Shown here in pieces: positions 19,180 through 29,900 of a stretch of 64,000 bases of DNA. A model generated the notes under the pieces. That model had not been told where the DNA came from and made no database searches. It saw nothing but the letters and a program-made list of their open reading frames with translations. Positions within the stretch are counted from its first letter, which is position 1; each line of letters starts with the position of its first letter. Origin of the DNA: Bacteroidota bacterium (lineage in GTDB: Bacteria; Bacteroidota; Bacteroidia; Bacteroidales; Prolixibacteraceae); assembly GCA_029265715.1 (NCBI GenBank), contig JAJUGZ010000005.1, forward strand, positions 1 through 64,000, in the 5' to 3' direction. Both the position numbers and the translations under genes were made by a program.

Positions 19180-21624
19180 TCAATCAATTATCCTCAGTTT
19201 TGCAAATTTCAGCAAAAGTTGCTTTTTCCCGGTATTTTGGAAAAAAACAGTTGCTTTAATGTCTGGAGCTGTTCCTTCGATTTGCAAGACTTTGCCGCGT
19301 CCAAACCGCTGGTGTTCAACAATCATGCCTGTCTGAATATCAGCCGGGTTGCTTTCAACGAACGAGTTGGGATTTTGCTTCGATTCCCGCAGTTTGGTTA
19401 GCTTTTGCTGAACTTCGGCCTGCGAGTTTTGCACCATCCGTTGGTTAAAAACGCTGTTATTACCCTGAAAGTTTCGTTGTGGGCGCTGAAATGTTGAATG
19501 ATCGTCCTGAAATAATCGTCCGGAGAACGAAATTGTGTTGTCTTCTGCTGAATTGTCCAAATATTGAGGATCGATTTCATTGATAAACCGGCTTTTATTG
19601 CAGAATTCCAGTTTGCCCCATTTGTAGCGCTGTTTAGCGTAACTGAGGTAGGCGTTTTGTTCGGCGCGGGTTAAAGCAACATAAAACAAGCGGCGTTCTT
19701 CTTCCAGGTCGTCGCCGGTTTTTTGGCCGTTCATGGCCGACGGGAACAGGTTTTCTTCCACTCCCACGATGAATACGTTTTTAAATTCCAGACCTTTGGC
19801 CGAGTGAATGGTCATCAGGGTAACCTTGTCTGCATCTTCCGGTTTGTCTGTATCCTGATCGGTCAGCAGGGCTACGTCTTCCATGTAGTTGTTCAGCTTA
19901 TTTGGAGCGCCTTCTTCGCGGGCATTGATGGTGAATTCCTGGATACCGTTCAATAATTCCTGAATGTTTTCAAAGCGGCTTAATCCTTCGGGCGACTGGT
20001 CTTTGTAAAGGTCTTTCATAATTCCGGAAACCGTAGCTATTTCGGTTGCCACTTCGTAAGCGTCGCCGGCGGCGTGTTTTTCCTGAAACTGACGAATCAG
20101 ATCGGTAAAGCTCCGGATCTTGGCGATAGTCCCCTTGTTGAAATCAGCGGCCAGATGGGCGTCAGAGATTGCAATGTCCCAAATACTTTTTTCATTTGAT
20201 GACGCTGCAAGTTCAAGTTTCGACAAACTTGTTTCGCCGATGCCTCGCGCCGGATAATTGATGACCCGCTTGAATGCCTCATTGTCTTTGGGGTTAATAA
20301 CCAGTCGGAAGTAAGCCAGGATGTCTTTGATCTCCTTTCGCTGGTAGAACGACAAACCTCCATAAATTTTATACGGAATATTGCGCTTCCGGAGCGATTC
20401 TTCGAAAATACGCGACTGGGCATTGGTACGGTACAAAATGGCGTAATCCTGATAGCGGTAATGATTGCGCATCCGGGTTTCCGAAATTTCGTTGGCAATC
20501 AGATAGCCTTCTTCATTGTCGGTCAACGCCGGAATTACTTTGATGCGCGAACCTTTGTCTTTTTCAGAAAATACTTTTTTGTGGATCTGCCTTTTGTTTT
20601 TAGCGATGATGCTGTTGGCCGCATCCACAATGGTTTGGGTTGAGCGGTAATTTTGTTCCAGTTTAAAAACCTTATGTTCCGGATAATCTTTCTGAAAATT
20701 CAGGATGTTTTCAATTCGTGCGCCTCGGAAAGAATAGATACTTTGGGCATCGTCGCCAACTACGCAAATGTTGTTGTGCTTTTCGGCTAACCGTTTAATG
20801 ATCAGGTATTGCGCATGGTTGGTGTCCTGGTATTCATCGACCAGGATATACTGGAACATTTCCTGATACTTGGCCAGTACTTCAGGATGGTTCCGAAACA
20901 GAATATTGGTTTTCATCAGCAAGTCATCGAAATCCATGGCGCCCGACATGAAGCAGCGTTTGGCGTATTCCTTATAAATCTGACCGATCAGGGGCATCTT
21001 GATGCTTTGATCGTATTCGTATATTTCAGGAATTTGCGTGTAAGATGCAGGAACAATCAGATTGTTTTTTGCCTGGGAAATACGTCCGGCGACAATGCTG
21101 GGTTTATACACCTTGTCGTCGAGGTTCATTTCTTTCAGAATGGTTTTGATCAGGCTTTTGGAATCGGCCGAGTCGTATATGGTAAAGTTTGACGGATAAC
21201 CTAAAATTTCGGATTCAGAACGAAGAATGCGTGCAAAGATCGAGTGGAATGTTCCCATCCAGAGATATTTGGCAGTGTTTTGACCAACGACAGAAGCGAT
21301 ACGGTCTTTCATTTCTTTGGCTGCTTTGTTGGTAAATGTTAATGCCAGAATAGACCAGGGCTTCACTCCCGACCGCAGCAGGTGCGTAATACGGTAGGTC
21401 AATACACGTGTTTTCCCCGAGCCGGCGCCGGCAATAATCAACGAAGCTCCGTTAATCTGCTCAACGGCCTGTCGCTGAGCGTTATTTAATTCATTCAGGT
21501 AATCTTGCACTTCAATCCAATTTTCTTCGAAAAACTTCCCAAAAGTAAAACTACTTTTCGAGTTACATGGCAGGGTATGCCGGGAGTTTTCAACAATAGA
21601 GCGCCGGAAAATTTTAAAAGGCAC
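19180..21624 (-). CDS. UvrD/PcrA-type ATP-dependent DNA helicase
   Basis: Walker A AGAGSGKTRVLTYRI; DEYQDTN; QNYRSTQTI; VTLMTIHSAKGLEF. True start probably near DYLNELNNAQRQAV, downstream of the ORF start. Confidence 0.95.
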   Translation of the reverse strand: MPFKIFRRSIVENSRHTLPCNSKSSFTFGKFFEENWIEVQDYLNELNNAQRQAVEQINGASLIIAGAGSGKTRVLTYRITHLLRSGVKPWSILALTFTNKAAKEMKDRIASVVGQNTAKYLWMGTFHSIFARILRSESEILGYPSNFTIYDSADSKSLIKTILKEMNLDDKVYKPSIVAGRISQAKNNLIVPASYTQIPEIYEYDQSIKMPLIGQIYKEYAKRCFMSGAMDFDDLLMKTNILFRNHPEVLAKYQEMFQYILVDEYQDTNHAQYLIIKRLAEKHNNICVVGDDAQSIYSFRGARIENILNFQKDYPEHKVFKLEQNYRSTQTIVDAANSIIAKNKRQIHKKVFSEKDKGSRIKVIPALTDNEEGYLIANEISETRMRNHYRYQDYAILYRTNAQSRIFEESLRKRNIPYKIYGGLSFYQRKEIKDILAYFRLVINPKDNEAFKRVINYPARGIGETSLSKLELAASSNEKSIWDIAISDAHLAADFNKGTIAKIRSFTDLIRQFQEKHAAGDAYEVATEIATVSGIMKDLYKDQSPEGLSRFENIQELLNGIQEFTINAREEGAPNKLNNYMEDVALLTDQDTDKPEDADKVTLMTIHSAKGLEFKNVFIVGVEENLFPSAMNGQKTGDDLEEERRLFYVALTRAEQNAYLSYAKQRYKWGKLEFCNKSRFINEIDPQYLDNSAEDNTISFSGRLFQDDHSTFQRPQRNFQGNNSVFNQRMVQNSQAEVQQKLTKLRESKQNPNSFVESNPADIQTGMIVEHQRFGRGKVLQIEGTAPDIKATVFFQNTGKKQLLLKFAKLRIID

Positions 21625-21679
21625 AAAAGATTAATCGATTTTTAGCGTTAATATTGTGTTTTAATTACCGTAGATAAGC

Positions 21680-22957
21680 ATGAAGAACGTTAACGTACTG
21701 TGTTTTTGGCTATCTGTAGTTGCTTTTTGTTTGCTCCCAACAATCGTAAATGCACAAATAACAGCCAATGCCGATGCCGATGAGCTAACCCAATATCAAA
21801 CCGGTTCGACACCCGATCATATTTATATCTTTTGCGGACAGGAAGGCGAGCAAAATGGTATTTTAACTGCCAGTGGAGGAAATACGTATGAATGGCAAAA
21901 ATATAACCGGCAGACCAATCAGTTCGATTTTTATTTTTCAGAGGCGGGTTCTAGTTCAACAATTGGGAACCTGGGCGATGGCTGTTACCGGGTCCGGGTT
22001 AGTTCCGGAACTCAGGTTCAGGAATACACGGCCTGGGTGTTCAATAACTACTATAGTGTAACGGCAAAAATTACGGATAAGGACTGTGAGTCGGTTACAA
22101 TCGATGGGGCATTTAATTCTCCCTATTTTGAATATATCGATCTGATAACCGGACAGCCAGTTATCTTGACCAAAGACATCAAAGTAACGTGGAAAAATGG
22201 TGACGAGACTGTTGCTGCAGTGCTTTCATCCAAGATTTATAATCCTCCGACACGGGATACCGATTATAAATTGATTGTTTCCGATCGGTTTGGGTGTTCG
22301 GGAGAGGCGACTGTGACCTATGAGTCAATTGTCACAAAGGCGTCTTTTACGGTCGATCCATCTTCGGGCGAAGCGCCCTTGAAAGTGACTTTTACCAATA
22401 CATCCGAGAACGGGACTCCCGGGAAATATGAATGGTTTTTTTACAAATCAGTCGAGGAGCTGTCGAAAGAAGCCGATCGGAATGGGTCGGTCGCTGATAG
22501 TATCAAGGATATTGCCTATGACGATTCGCCGGTTTACATCTATGAAAAATCGGGTTATTATAAGGTAAAGCTGGTGTCAAAAAAAGTAAGCGGGGGAACA
22601 ACCTGCACCGATACCTTTTATTATGATGGTTACATCAAGGCAGACACCTCTTTTTTTGATGCCCCCAATGTGTTTTCTCCAAACGGAGATGGAGAGAACG
22701 ATGAGTTTGTCGTGAAATTCTGGTCGATGAAAAAAGTGAAGTTTACGGTCGTGAACCGTTGGGGGAAAGTTGTTCATAAGTGGGAGAGCGGCAACGTCGA
22801 AGGGTTTCCGGATACCTGGTCGGCTGCTGCCTGGGATGGGAAAATTGGAGGACGTTACGCCAGTCCGGGCGTCTATTTCTATGTAATCGAAGGTTACGGA
22901 CGCGACGATAAAAAACGATGGGCCCACGGATTTTTCCACCTTTTTAGGGATAAATGA
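21680..22957 (+). CDS. Secreted protein with PKD-like domain and gliding-motility-associated C-terminal (T9SS type B) domain
   Basis: Signal peptide; FTVDPSSGEAPLKVTFTNTSENG (PKD); NVFSPNGDGENDEFVVKFWSMKKVKFTVVNRWGKVVHKW…. Confidence 0.88.
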   Translation: MKNVNVLCFWLSVVAFCLLPTIVNAQITANADADELTQYQTGSTPDHIYIFCGQEGEQNGILTASGGNTYEWQKYNRQTNQFDFYFSEAGSSSTIGNLGDGCYRVRVSSGTQVQEYTAWVFNNYYSVTAKITDKDCESVTIDGAFNSPYFEYIDLITGQPVILTKDIKVTWKNGDETVAAVLSSKIYNPPTRDTDYKLIVSDRFGCSGEATVTYESIVTKASFTVDPSSGEAPLKVTFTNTSENGTPGKYEWFFYKSVEELSKEADRNGSVADSIKDIAYDDSPVYIYEKSGYYKVKLVSKKVSGGTTCTDTFYYDGYIKADTSFFDAPNVFSPNGDGENDEFVVKFWSMKKVKFTVVNRWGKVVHKWESGNVEGFPDTWSAAAWDGKIGGRYASPGVYFYVIEGYGRDDKKRWAHGFFHLFRDK

Positions 22958-22989
22958 TAATTGGTTAATTTGCAAGTTTCTATAGAATG

Positions 22990-23018
22990 AAGGCGTCTGA
23001 TTGGGGCGCCTTTTTTTT
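22990..23018 (+). terminator. Terminator downstream of T9SS-type protein gene
   Basis: AAGGCG…CGCCTTTTTTTT. Confidence 0.75.
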
Positions 23019-23294
23019 GTGTGTTAGAATTGGGTTTTTCAGGTTTATTCATGGCGGTGTATGTATTTCCGTGTGCGTTTTTGTATTTTAAATTTTAAAA
23101 CAAAAGCTTTAATAGTTCGAATATGTAATTAGAATACGCCTATTTCTTTCAATATGAAAGTTTGAATGTTAAAAAATTGAAAACTGCCGGTATTTGTTAT
23201 TTGATTTTAGATAATGGGGGGAAATATTTGGTAATATTACTGTCATTATTTAACGTGGGAAAAATTTTTAAATCAAAAACTAATACTAACTGAT

Positions 23295-23552
23295 ATGAAT
23301 GAACTTAACCTCGCATTAGAGCTTTTAGGTGTTGGAATGATCACTGTGTTTGTGATTCTGGCTCTGGTGGTTGTAATCGGAAACCTTATCATTCGTTTTG
23401 TAAACCGGTTTATTCCTGAAGAAGTTCAGGAAGTGGTAAAAAAAGTGGAAAAAGCAGTTGGTCCTGACCGGAAAAAAATGGCGGCAATTGTCTCGGCGGT
23501 CAATATCGTTACAAACGGGAAAGGGAAAGTTACAAACATCGAAAAAATCTAA
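23295..23552 (+). CDS. OadG-like sodium pump decarboxylase gamma subunit
   Basis: Short single-TM protein ahead of OadA/OadB-like genes. Confidence 0.75.
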   Translation: MNELNLALELLGVGMITVFVILALVVVIGNLIIRFVNRFIPEEVQEVVKKVEKAVGPDRKKMAAIVSAVNIVTNGKGKVTNIEKI

Positions 23553-23722
23553 TCTGAATAGTAATCCCGACCAACTCACTCGTAAAGCCTTGGGGCAAGG
23601 TTGGTCGATCGTATGGAAACTTCGGTTGTTTTTCAGTATAAATCATATTAAATCTAACTTATTCTGTAAAAAATAACGTGTAGTTGAATTTTTTAGGAGA
23701 AACTGATAAAGACTAATTACTT

Positions 23723-25639
23723 ATGAACAAGAAAAAAATTCAATTTTCATTGGTTTACCGGGATATGTGGCAGTCATCCGGGAAATATGTGCCACGGGTT
23801 GATCAATTAGTGAAAGTGGCTCCGCATATTGTGGAGATGGGATGTTTTGCCCGCGTTGAAACCAATGGAGGAGGTTTTGAACAAATCAATTTGTTGTTTG
23901 GCGAAAACCCAAATAAGTCAGTTCGTGAATGGACTAAACCATTCAATGAAGCCGGGATCCAAACCCACATGCTTGAGCGTGCCCTGAACGGAATCCGCAT
24001 GTCGCCGGTTCCGGCTGATGTGCGTAAGCTCATGTTTAAAGTGAAGAAAAAACAGGGAACCGATATTGCCCGTTCTTTCTGTGGGTTGAACGATCCTCGG
24101 AACATTATCGACTCGGTTCGCTATGCCAAAGAAGGTGGGATGATTGCCCAGGCGACATTGAGTCTGACCTATTCAAAAGTTCATACAGCCGAAAGTTATA
24201 TTGCCCTGGCTGATGAGCTGATTCAGGCCGGCGCTGACGAAATCTGCCTGAAAGATATGGCTGGCATTGGCCGTCCGGCATGGTTGGGCAAGATTGTGAA
24301 AGGGATACGCGCCAAATATCCTGATATCCCGCTTGAATATCACTCACATTCCGGGCCCGGTTTTGCAATGGCCAATATCCTGGAAGTGTGCCGCGCCGGC
24401 GTAGACTATATCGACGTGGCCATGGAGCCGCTTTCGTGGGGAACAGGCCACGTGGATTTGCTGGCAGTTCATGCTATGCTGAAAGACGACGGGTTCGACG
24501 TTCCGGATATCAATATGGAGGCCTACATGAAAGTGCGTTCGCTGACCCAGGAGTTTATCGACGATTTCCTGGGCTACTACATCGATCCGAAAAACCGGTA
24601 TATGAATTCGATGCTCATTGGTCCGGGTTTGCCGGGAGGTATGATGGGATCGCTGATGGCCGATCTTGAAAACAACCTGGCGAGCTTGAACAAATGGTTG
24701 GCGAAACGCAACAAACCACAGTTGACCCAAGACGATTTGTTGATCAAACTATTCAATGAAGTAGAATATATATGGCCCATGCTGGGGTATCCGCCGCTGG
24801 TAACACCGTACAGCCAGTATGTGAAAAACCTGGCCCTGATGAATGTGATGCAGCTCGAAAAAGGCGAAGAACGCTGGAGCATGATTGCCGACAACATCTG
24901 GGATATGTTGCTGGGTAAAGGCGGAAAACTTCCGGGGGAACTACATCCTGAAATTATAGCGCTGGCTAAAAAGGCAGGAAAAGAATTCTATACCGGTCAT
25001 CCTCAGGATCTGTATCCGGACAAATTAGACGAATTCAGGAAAGAAATGATTGAGAAAGGCTGGGATTTTGGTCAGGATGACGAAGAGTTATTTGAACTGG
25101 CCATGCACCCCGAACAATATCGTGCCTATAAATCGGGAGCTGCCAAAAAAGCTTTTGAAGAAGATCTGGCCAAACGCCGTGCCGAAGGCGGGGGTTTGAA
25201 TGCTCCGGTTAATCCGCCTGCCGTAGTTGCAGTTGCGCCTGAAGCATCTTCTGCCCCGGCAAACTTTGCGCCAACAACCATGTATATTGACGTAGAAGGC
25301 GAAAAATACCGCGTGACTGTTTCGTATGGAGAACAAGCTGCTTCGGGTCTGGCTCCTGCTGCGCCAGCTGCAAAAGCAGAGGTTGCTGCGCCGGTTATTA
25401 CCGGAGAGCTAAAGGAAATCCTGGCCCCGCTTGAAGGCAAATTCTACCTGACCAAAGAAAGCTCGGAAACAGCCCTGAAAGTTGGAGATATTATCAAGCC
25501 GGGCGACCTGATCGGGTATGTTGAGGCGATGAAGACATTCAATGCAATCCGATCGGATAAGGCAGGGAAAGTCGTCGAAATTTGCTGTACAAGCGGTTCG
25601 GAAATCGAAGAAGATGATGTTTTGGTTAAAATAGGGTAG
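23723..25639 (+). CDS. OadA-like carboxyltransferase with C-terminal biotinyl domain
   Basis: Carboxyltransferase domain (DEICLKDMAGIG, YHSHSGPGFAMAN) and biotinylation site VEAMKT. Confidence 0.9.
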   Translation: MNKKKIQFSLVYRDMWQSSGKYVPRVDQLVKVAPHIVEMGCFARVETNGGGFEQINLLFGENPNKSVREWTKPFNEAGIQTHMLERALNGIRMSPVPADVRKLMFKVKKKQGTDIARSFCGLNDPRNIIDSVRYAKEGGMIAQATLSLTYSKVHTAESYIALADELIQAGADEICLKDMAGIGRPAWLGKIVKGIRAKYPDIPLEYHSHSGPGFAMANILEVCRAGVDYIDVAMEPLSWGTGHVDLLAVHAMLKDDGFDVPDINMEAYMKVRSLTQEFIDDFLGYYIDPKNRYMNSMLIGPGLPGGMMGSLMADLENNLASLNKWLAKRNKPQLTQDDLLIKLFNEVEYIWPMLGYPPLVTPYSQYVKNLALMNVMQLEKGEERWSMIADNIWDMLLGKGGKLPGELHPEIIALAKKAGKEFYTGHPQDLYPDKLDEFRKEMIEKGWDFGQDDEELFELAMHPEQYRAYKSGAAKKAFEEDLAKRRAEGGGLNAPVNPPAVVAVAPEASSAPANFAPTTMYIDVEGEKYRVTVSYGEQAASGLAPAAPAAKAEVAAPVITGELKEILAPLEGKFYLTKESSETALKVGDIIKPGDLIGYVEAMKTFNAIRSDKAGKVVEICCTSGSEIEEDDVLVKIG

Positions 25640-25641
25640 TC

Positions 25642-26853
25642 ATGGAAATATTACAACGTTTATATGAAATGACAGCCTTCCGGGATATTCTTGCGAATCC
25701 CGGTTATATTCTCATGTTGTGCATCGGTGCTTTTTTGCTTTATCTAGGCATAAAAAAGCAATACGAACCCTTATTGCTGGTCCCGATTGCCTTTGGTGTG
25801 ATCCTGGCCAACCTGCCGGGTGGTGCGATGGGTGTGGTCCCTGCCGAGAACATCGATCTCGGAAATGGGCACTATAAAAACCTGTTCGAAATTGCCCATG
25901 AGTACGGGATTATGAACTTTGTTTATTATTCCCTGATCAAAACCGGCTTTCTTCCACCCATCATTTTCATGGGAGTTGGCGCATTGACCGATTTTGGCCC
26001 GATGCTCCGGAACCTGAAGCTGGCCTTTTTCGGGGCAGCTGCCCAGTTGGGAATTTTCATCGTGCTGATTTCTGCAATTCTGCTGGGTTTTACAGCCAAA
26101 GAAGCTGCTTCGCTTGGTATTATCGGCGGCGCCGATGGGCCGACAGCCATTTACACAACCATCAAGCTGGCGCCACACCTGCTGGGGCCAATCGCGATCG
26201 CGGCCTATTCGTACATGGCGCTGGTGCCGGTGATTATTCCTTTGGTGGCCAAATTTACATGCACTAAAAAGGAGTTGCTGATTAACATGAAAGAAATGGA
26301 TAAATTATATCCTCCGAAAGTGAAAATCAAAAACATCCGCGCGGTGAAAATTGCCTTCCCGATTGTGCTGGGTATTATTATTTCCATTTTTGTGCCATCG
26401 GCTGTTCCGCTGTTGGGCATGTTGCTGTTCGGTAACCTGATCAAGGAAATCGGGGTCAATGTGGCCCGGTTGAGCGAAGCTGCTACCGGTTCAATTTTAA
26501 ATACCGCAACCATTTTCCTTGGCCTTTCGGTTGGGGCAACCATGACCGCTGAAGTCTTTCTGAATTTCAAGACCATCATGATTGTGGTTGGCGGGTTCCT
26601 GGCTTTTGCCGTTTCCATTTTCGGCGGGATTATTGCCGTGAAGATTACCAATCTGTTTTCGAAGAAGAAAATCAACCCGCTGGTTGGCGCAACCGGCCTG
26701 AGCGCTGTGCCCATGGCCTCGCGTGTGGCCAACGAAATTGCGTTGAAGCACGACCCAACCAACCATATTCTGCAATATTGCATGTCGAGCAATATTTCCG
26801 GGGTAATTGGTTCGGCTGTTGCTGCCGGTGTGCTGATTTCGTTCCTGAGTTAG
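25642..26853 (+). CDS. OadB-like sodium-translocating decarboxylase beta subunit
   Basis: Polytopic; IIGGADGPTAIYTTIKLAP, SAVPMASRVANEIALK motifs. Confidence 0.95.
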   Translation: MEILQRLYEMTAFRDILANPGYILMLCIGAFLLYLGIKKQYEPLLLVPIAFGVILANLPGGAMGVVPAENIDLGNGHYKNLFEIAHEYGIMNFVYYSLIKTGFLPPIIFMGVGALTDFGPMLRNLKLAFFGAAAQLGIFIVLISAILLGFTAKEAASLGIIGGADGPTAIYTTIKLAPHLLGPIAIAAYSYMALVPVIIPLVAKFTCTKKELLINMKEMDKLYPPKVKIKNIRAVKIAFPIVLGIIISIFVPSAVPLLGMLLFGNLIKEIGVNVARLSEAATGSILNTATIFLGLSVGATMTAEVFLNFKTIMIVVGGFLAFAVSIFGGIIAVKITNLFSKKKINPLVGATGLSAVPMASRVANEIALKHDPTNHILQYCMSSNISGVIGSAVAAGVLISFLS

Positions 26854-26878
26854 TATTGTATTCATCCAAAATAGGGAT

Positions 26879-26919
26879 AGGTCCGACCGTTAACCGGGTT
26901 CGGACCTATTTTTTTTTCG
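26879..26919 (+). terminator. Terminator downstream of oad-like operon
   Basis: AGGTCCGACC-N-GGTTCGGACCTATTTTTTTT. Confidence 0.85.
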
Positions 26920-26957
26920 TTTTTGCACGGTGGTGCCTGTCCGGAGAATTGTGAAAT

Positions 26958-29900
26958 TTGAGGTATCTTTGGTTCCATATGGAGGCGAAACGAACATATT
27001 TGACCTGTCATTTCCTACTTGTATTCCTGATCTTGTTTTCAGGGAAATTTGCCCTTGCTGCGATTCATCCCTCTTTGCGTTTCCAGTATTTGACCACCGA
27101 AGAAGGACTGGCCCAGAATACCGTCGATTGTATTTTTCAGGACAGCCGTGGGTTTATGTGGTTTGGAACTTGGAACGGCCTGTGCCGCTACGATGGTTAC
27201 AACTTCCGGACATTCAGAAAATCGGATGGGGAAAATGGGTTGCCCAACAATTTCATCCGGGCCATTTGCCAGGATGAATCGGATCATTTGTGGATCGGGA
27301 CGGCACAGGGCGCTGTTATGTACAGTTTAAAAAGCGAGCGGTTCTTTTTGCCTGATAACCTGAAGTCCCTTAAAAATATAGCGGTAACCGGACTGGCCTG
27401 TGATCGGGAAGGCGGAGTGTGGGTGTCGGCCGAAAATGGCGGGTTGTTTCATGTCAAGCCTGTTCCCGGAGATGAACAATCATTTGACTGTAAGAAAATA
27501 GATGCCGAACTTATCGGAATGGCCGACGTCAATACGGTTTGTGTACTGAAAAACGGGCAGGTTCTGGCAGGAACAGAGAGTGGGCCATTTTCAGTAGAGA
27601 ATGGTAAGCTCCAACGCTTGTTTGCCGCCGGATATGCTTCCGGAGGATTAGAAACTCAAAATATTCGTTGTATTTATGAATCGTCTCACGGCGACTGGTT
27701 CTTCGGAACCGATAACGGACTGTTCCGCTATCAGCAGGCGTTGCGAAAAATGAGTGTTTACACAACCCGGGCAAACGATCAGGGAACTATTTCGCACGAT
27801 ATTGTGATGGCCGTTGCCGAAGATCTGTCGGGTTTAATATTGGTCGGTAATCTGGGCGGGTTGGACTTTTTCGATCCGACGACTGCTACCGTTTTCCGCA
27901 TCAGGGGGCGGCTGGATGAACGCGAGACACTGAACAATGAATTTGTCAATTCACTGTTTACCGACCGGAACGGCAATGTCTGGATCGGGACAGAAAAGGG
28001 CGGGGTGAATAAATTTAGCCTGTTTCAGAAGCCATTTTATTCGTACCGTAATCATCCTGATGATTTGAACAGTTTGAGCCACAATACAGTAAATTCGATT
28101 CAGAACGATGGCGATGTGCTTTGGGTGGGAACGGCAGGTGGTGGGCTAAACCGGATCGATAAACGGACCGGGAAGGTTGTGCATTTCATGCAATCGCCTC
28201 AAAATCCGCAGGGGATTTGCAGCAATTTTATCGATGCTATTTGTCTTGCGCCCGATCGCCAGCTTTGGGTTAGTTCGTGGGGCGATGGCTTCGGGAGGTT
28301 GGTTTCAGAGACGGCCAAAACATTTAAGAACTACCAGCATGTGCCCGGAAACCCGAATAGCTTAGTTAGTAATTTTGTATCCGGGATTTATCCGGACGAC
28401 CGCGGATTTTTTCTGGTTGGAACCGTTGCCGGCTTGGATTTGTTTGATCCGAAGTCGGAGTCGTTTTTTCATTTTCAGGGAAAGTTTGACCAGTCGGTCG
28501 AAGCACCCTCGGTGGGCTGTATCCTGAAAGACCGGCGCGATTATTATTGGATTGGCTCACGAAAAGGACTTTTCCGTATTCCGGCGAAACTGGTTGTGCC
28601 TACACCCGCCAAACTAGGCACATCCGATTACCAGTTTTTTACCAATATTCCGGGCGATTCGCTTTCGATACCCGGGAATTATGTGATTTCTTTATTGGAA
28701 GACCATCAGGGGACGATTTGGATTGGAACCTACGGCAATGGCATTTGTAAAGTGCTGGATGAAAATGACGGGAGAATCCAGTTTAAAACATATACAAAGG
28801 CCGATGGCTTGTGCAACGATGTGGTTTACGCCATGGAAGAAGACCGCCAGGGAAACATTTGGATCAGCACCGATAACGGATTGTCGAAAATCAATCCGGG
28901 AACCGGGACTTTTCAGAATTTTTACACCAAAGATGGTTTGCTGAACGATCAGTTTTACTGGACTTCGTCGGACTCTGATGAACAGGGGAACCTCTATTTC
29001 GGTGGAATTAACGGGTTGAACTACTTTAATCCGGAGCAGATTAATTATTACCCCAACTTGCCGAAAGTTGTTTTTACCGATTTTCAGGTATTCAACCAGT
29101 CGGTCCCGATCGGCGAGAAACGGCATGGCAACGTAATCCTGAAACAATCTATTGCGGATACCCGGGTTATTAACCTCTCGTATAAAGACAATGTTTTTTC
29201 CATCGAGTTTTCGGCACTCGATTACTTTCTTCCGGATAAAGTGTTGTATTCGTACAAACTGGAAGGCGTTGACCAGAACTGGGTTACTGTAAGCGCTGCC
29301 CGGCGGTTTGCCACCTACACCAACCTCTCGGGAGGAGAATACCGCTTCCTGGTTAAAGCGGCCAACAGCGATGGGATCTGGTCTGACGAGCCTGCCGAAT
29401 TGCGCATTGTGGTTACCCCGCCATTTTGGGAAACCGCCTGGTTCCGTTTGGGTGCGGTTTTATTTCTGGCTTTTGCCGTGATGGGGTACATTCGTTACCG
29501 GACCCGTTACCTGCACGAGCAGAAACGCAAACTTGAGTTACAGGTGCAGGAACGCACCGAGCAGATCGAAGAACAAAAGGAGAAACTGCGCGAGCAGGCC
29601 GATATCCTGCAGCACTCGAACAACGAACTGGCCGAACGGCAAAAGTTAATCGAGGGGCAGAAGTTAGAGCTGGAAAAACAGAATAAGTTAATTGCCGAAC
29701 AACGCGACGAAGTGATCGAGCTGAATAAGAAAGTAAACCTGATCAATCAGTTGCGTTTGCGTTTCTTTACCAATATTTCGCATGAATTCCGCACGCCGCT
29801 CACCCTGATTATCGACCCGCTCGAGTCGCTGATCAACTCGTTTAAAAACGACCCGCCGACCCTGCAAACCCTGAAACTGATTAACCGGAACGCACAGCGT

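Noticed and set aside
26205-26792. 195-aa minus-strand ORF
   Set aside because: Antisense shadow of the oadB-like gene, which has strong family motifs.
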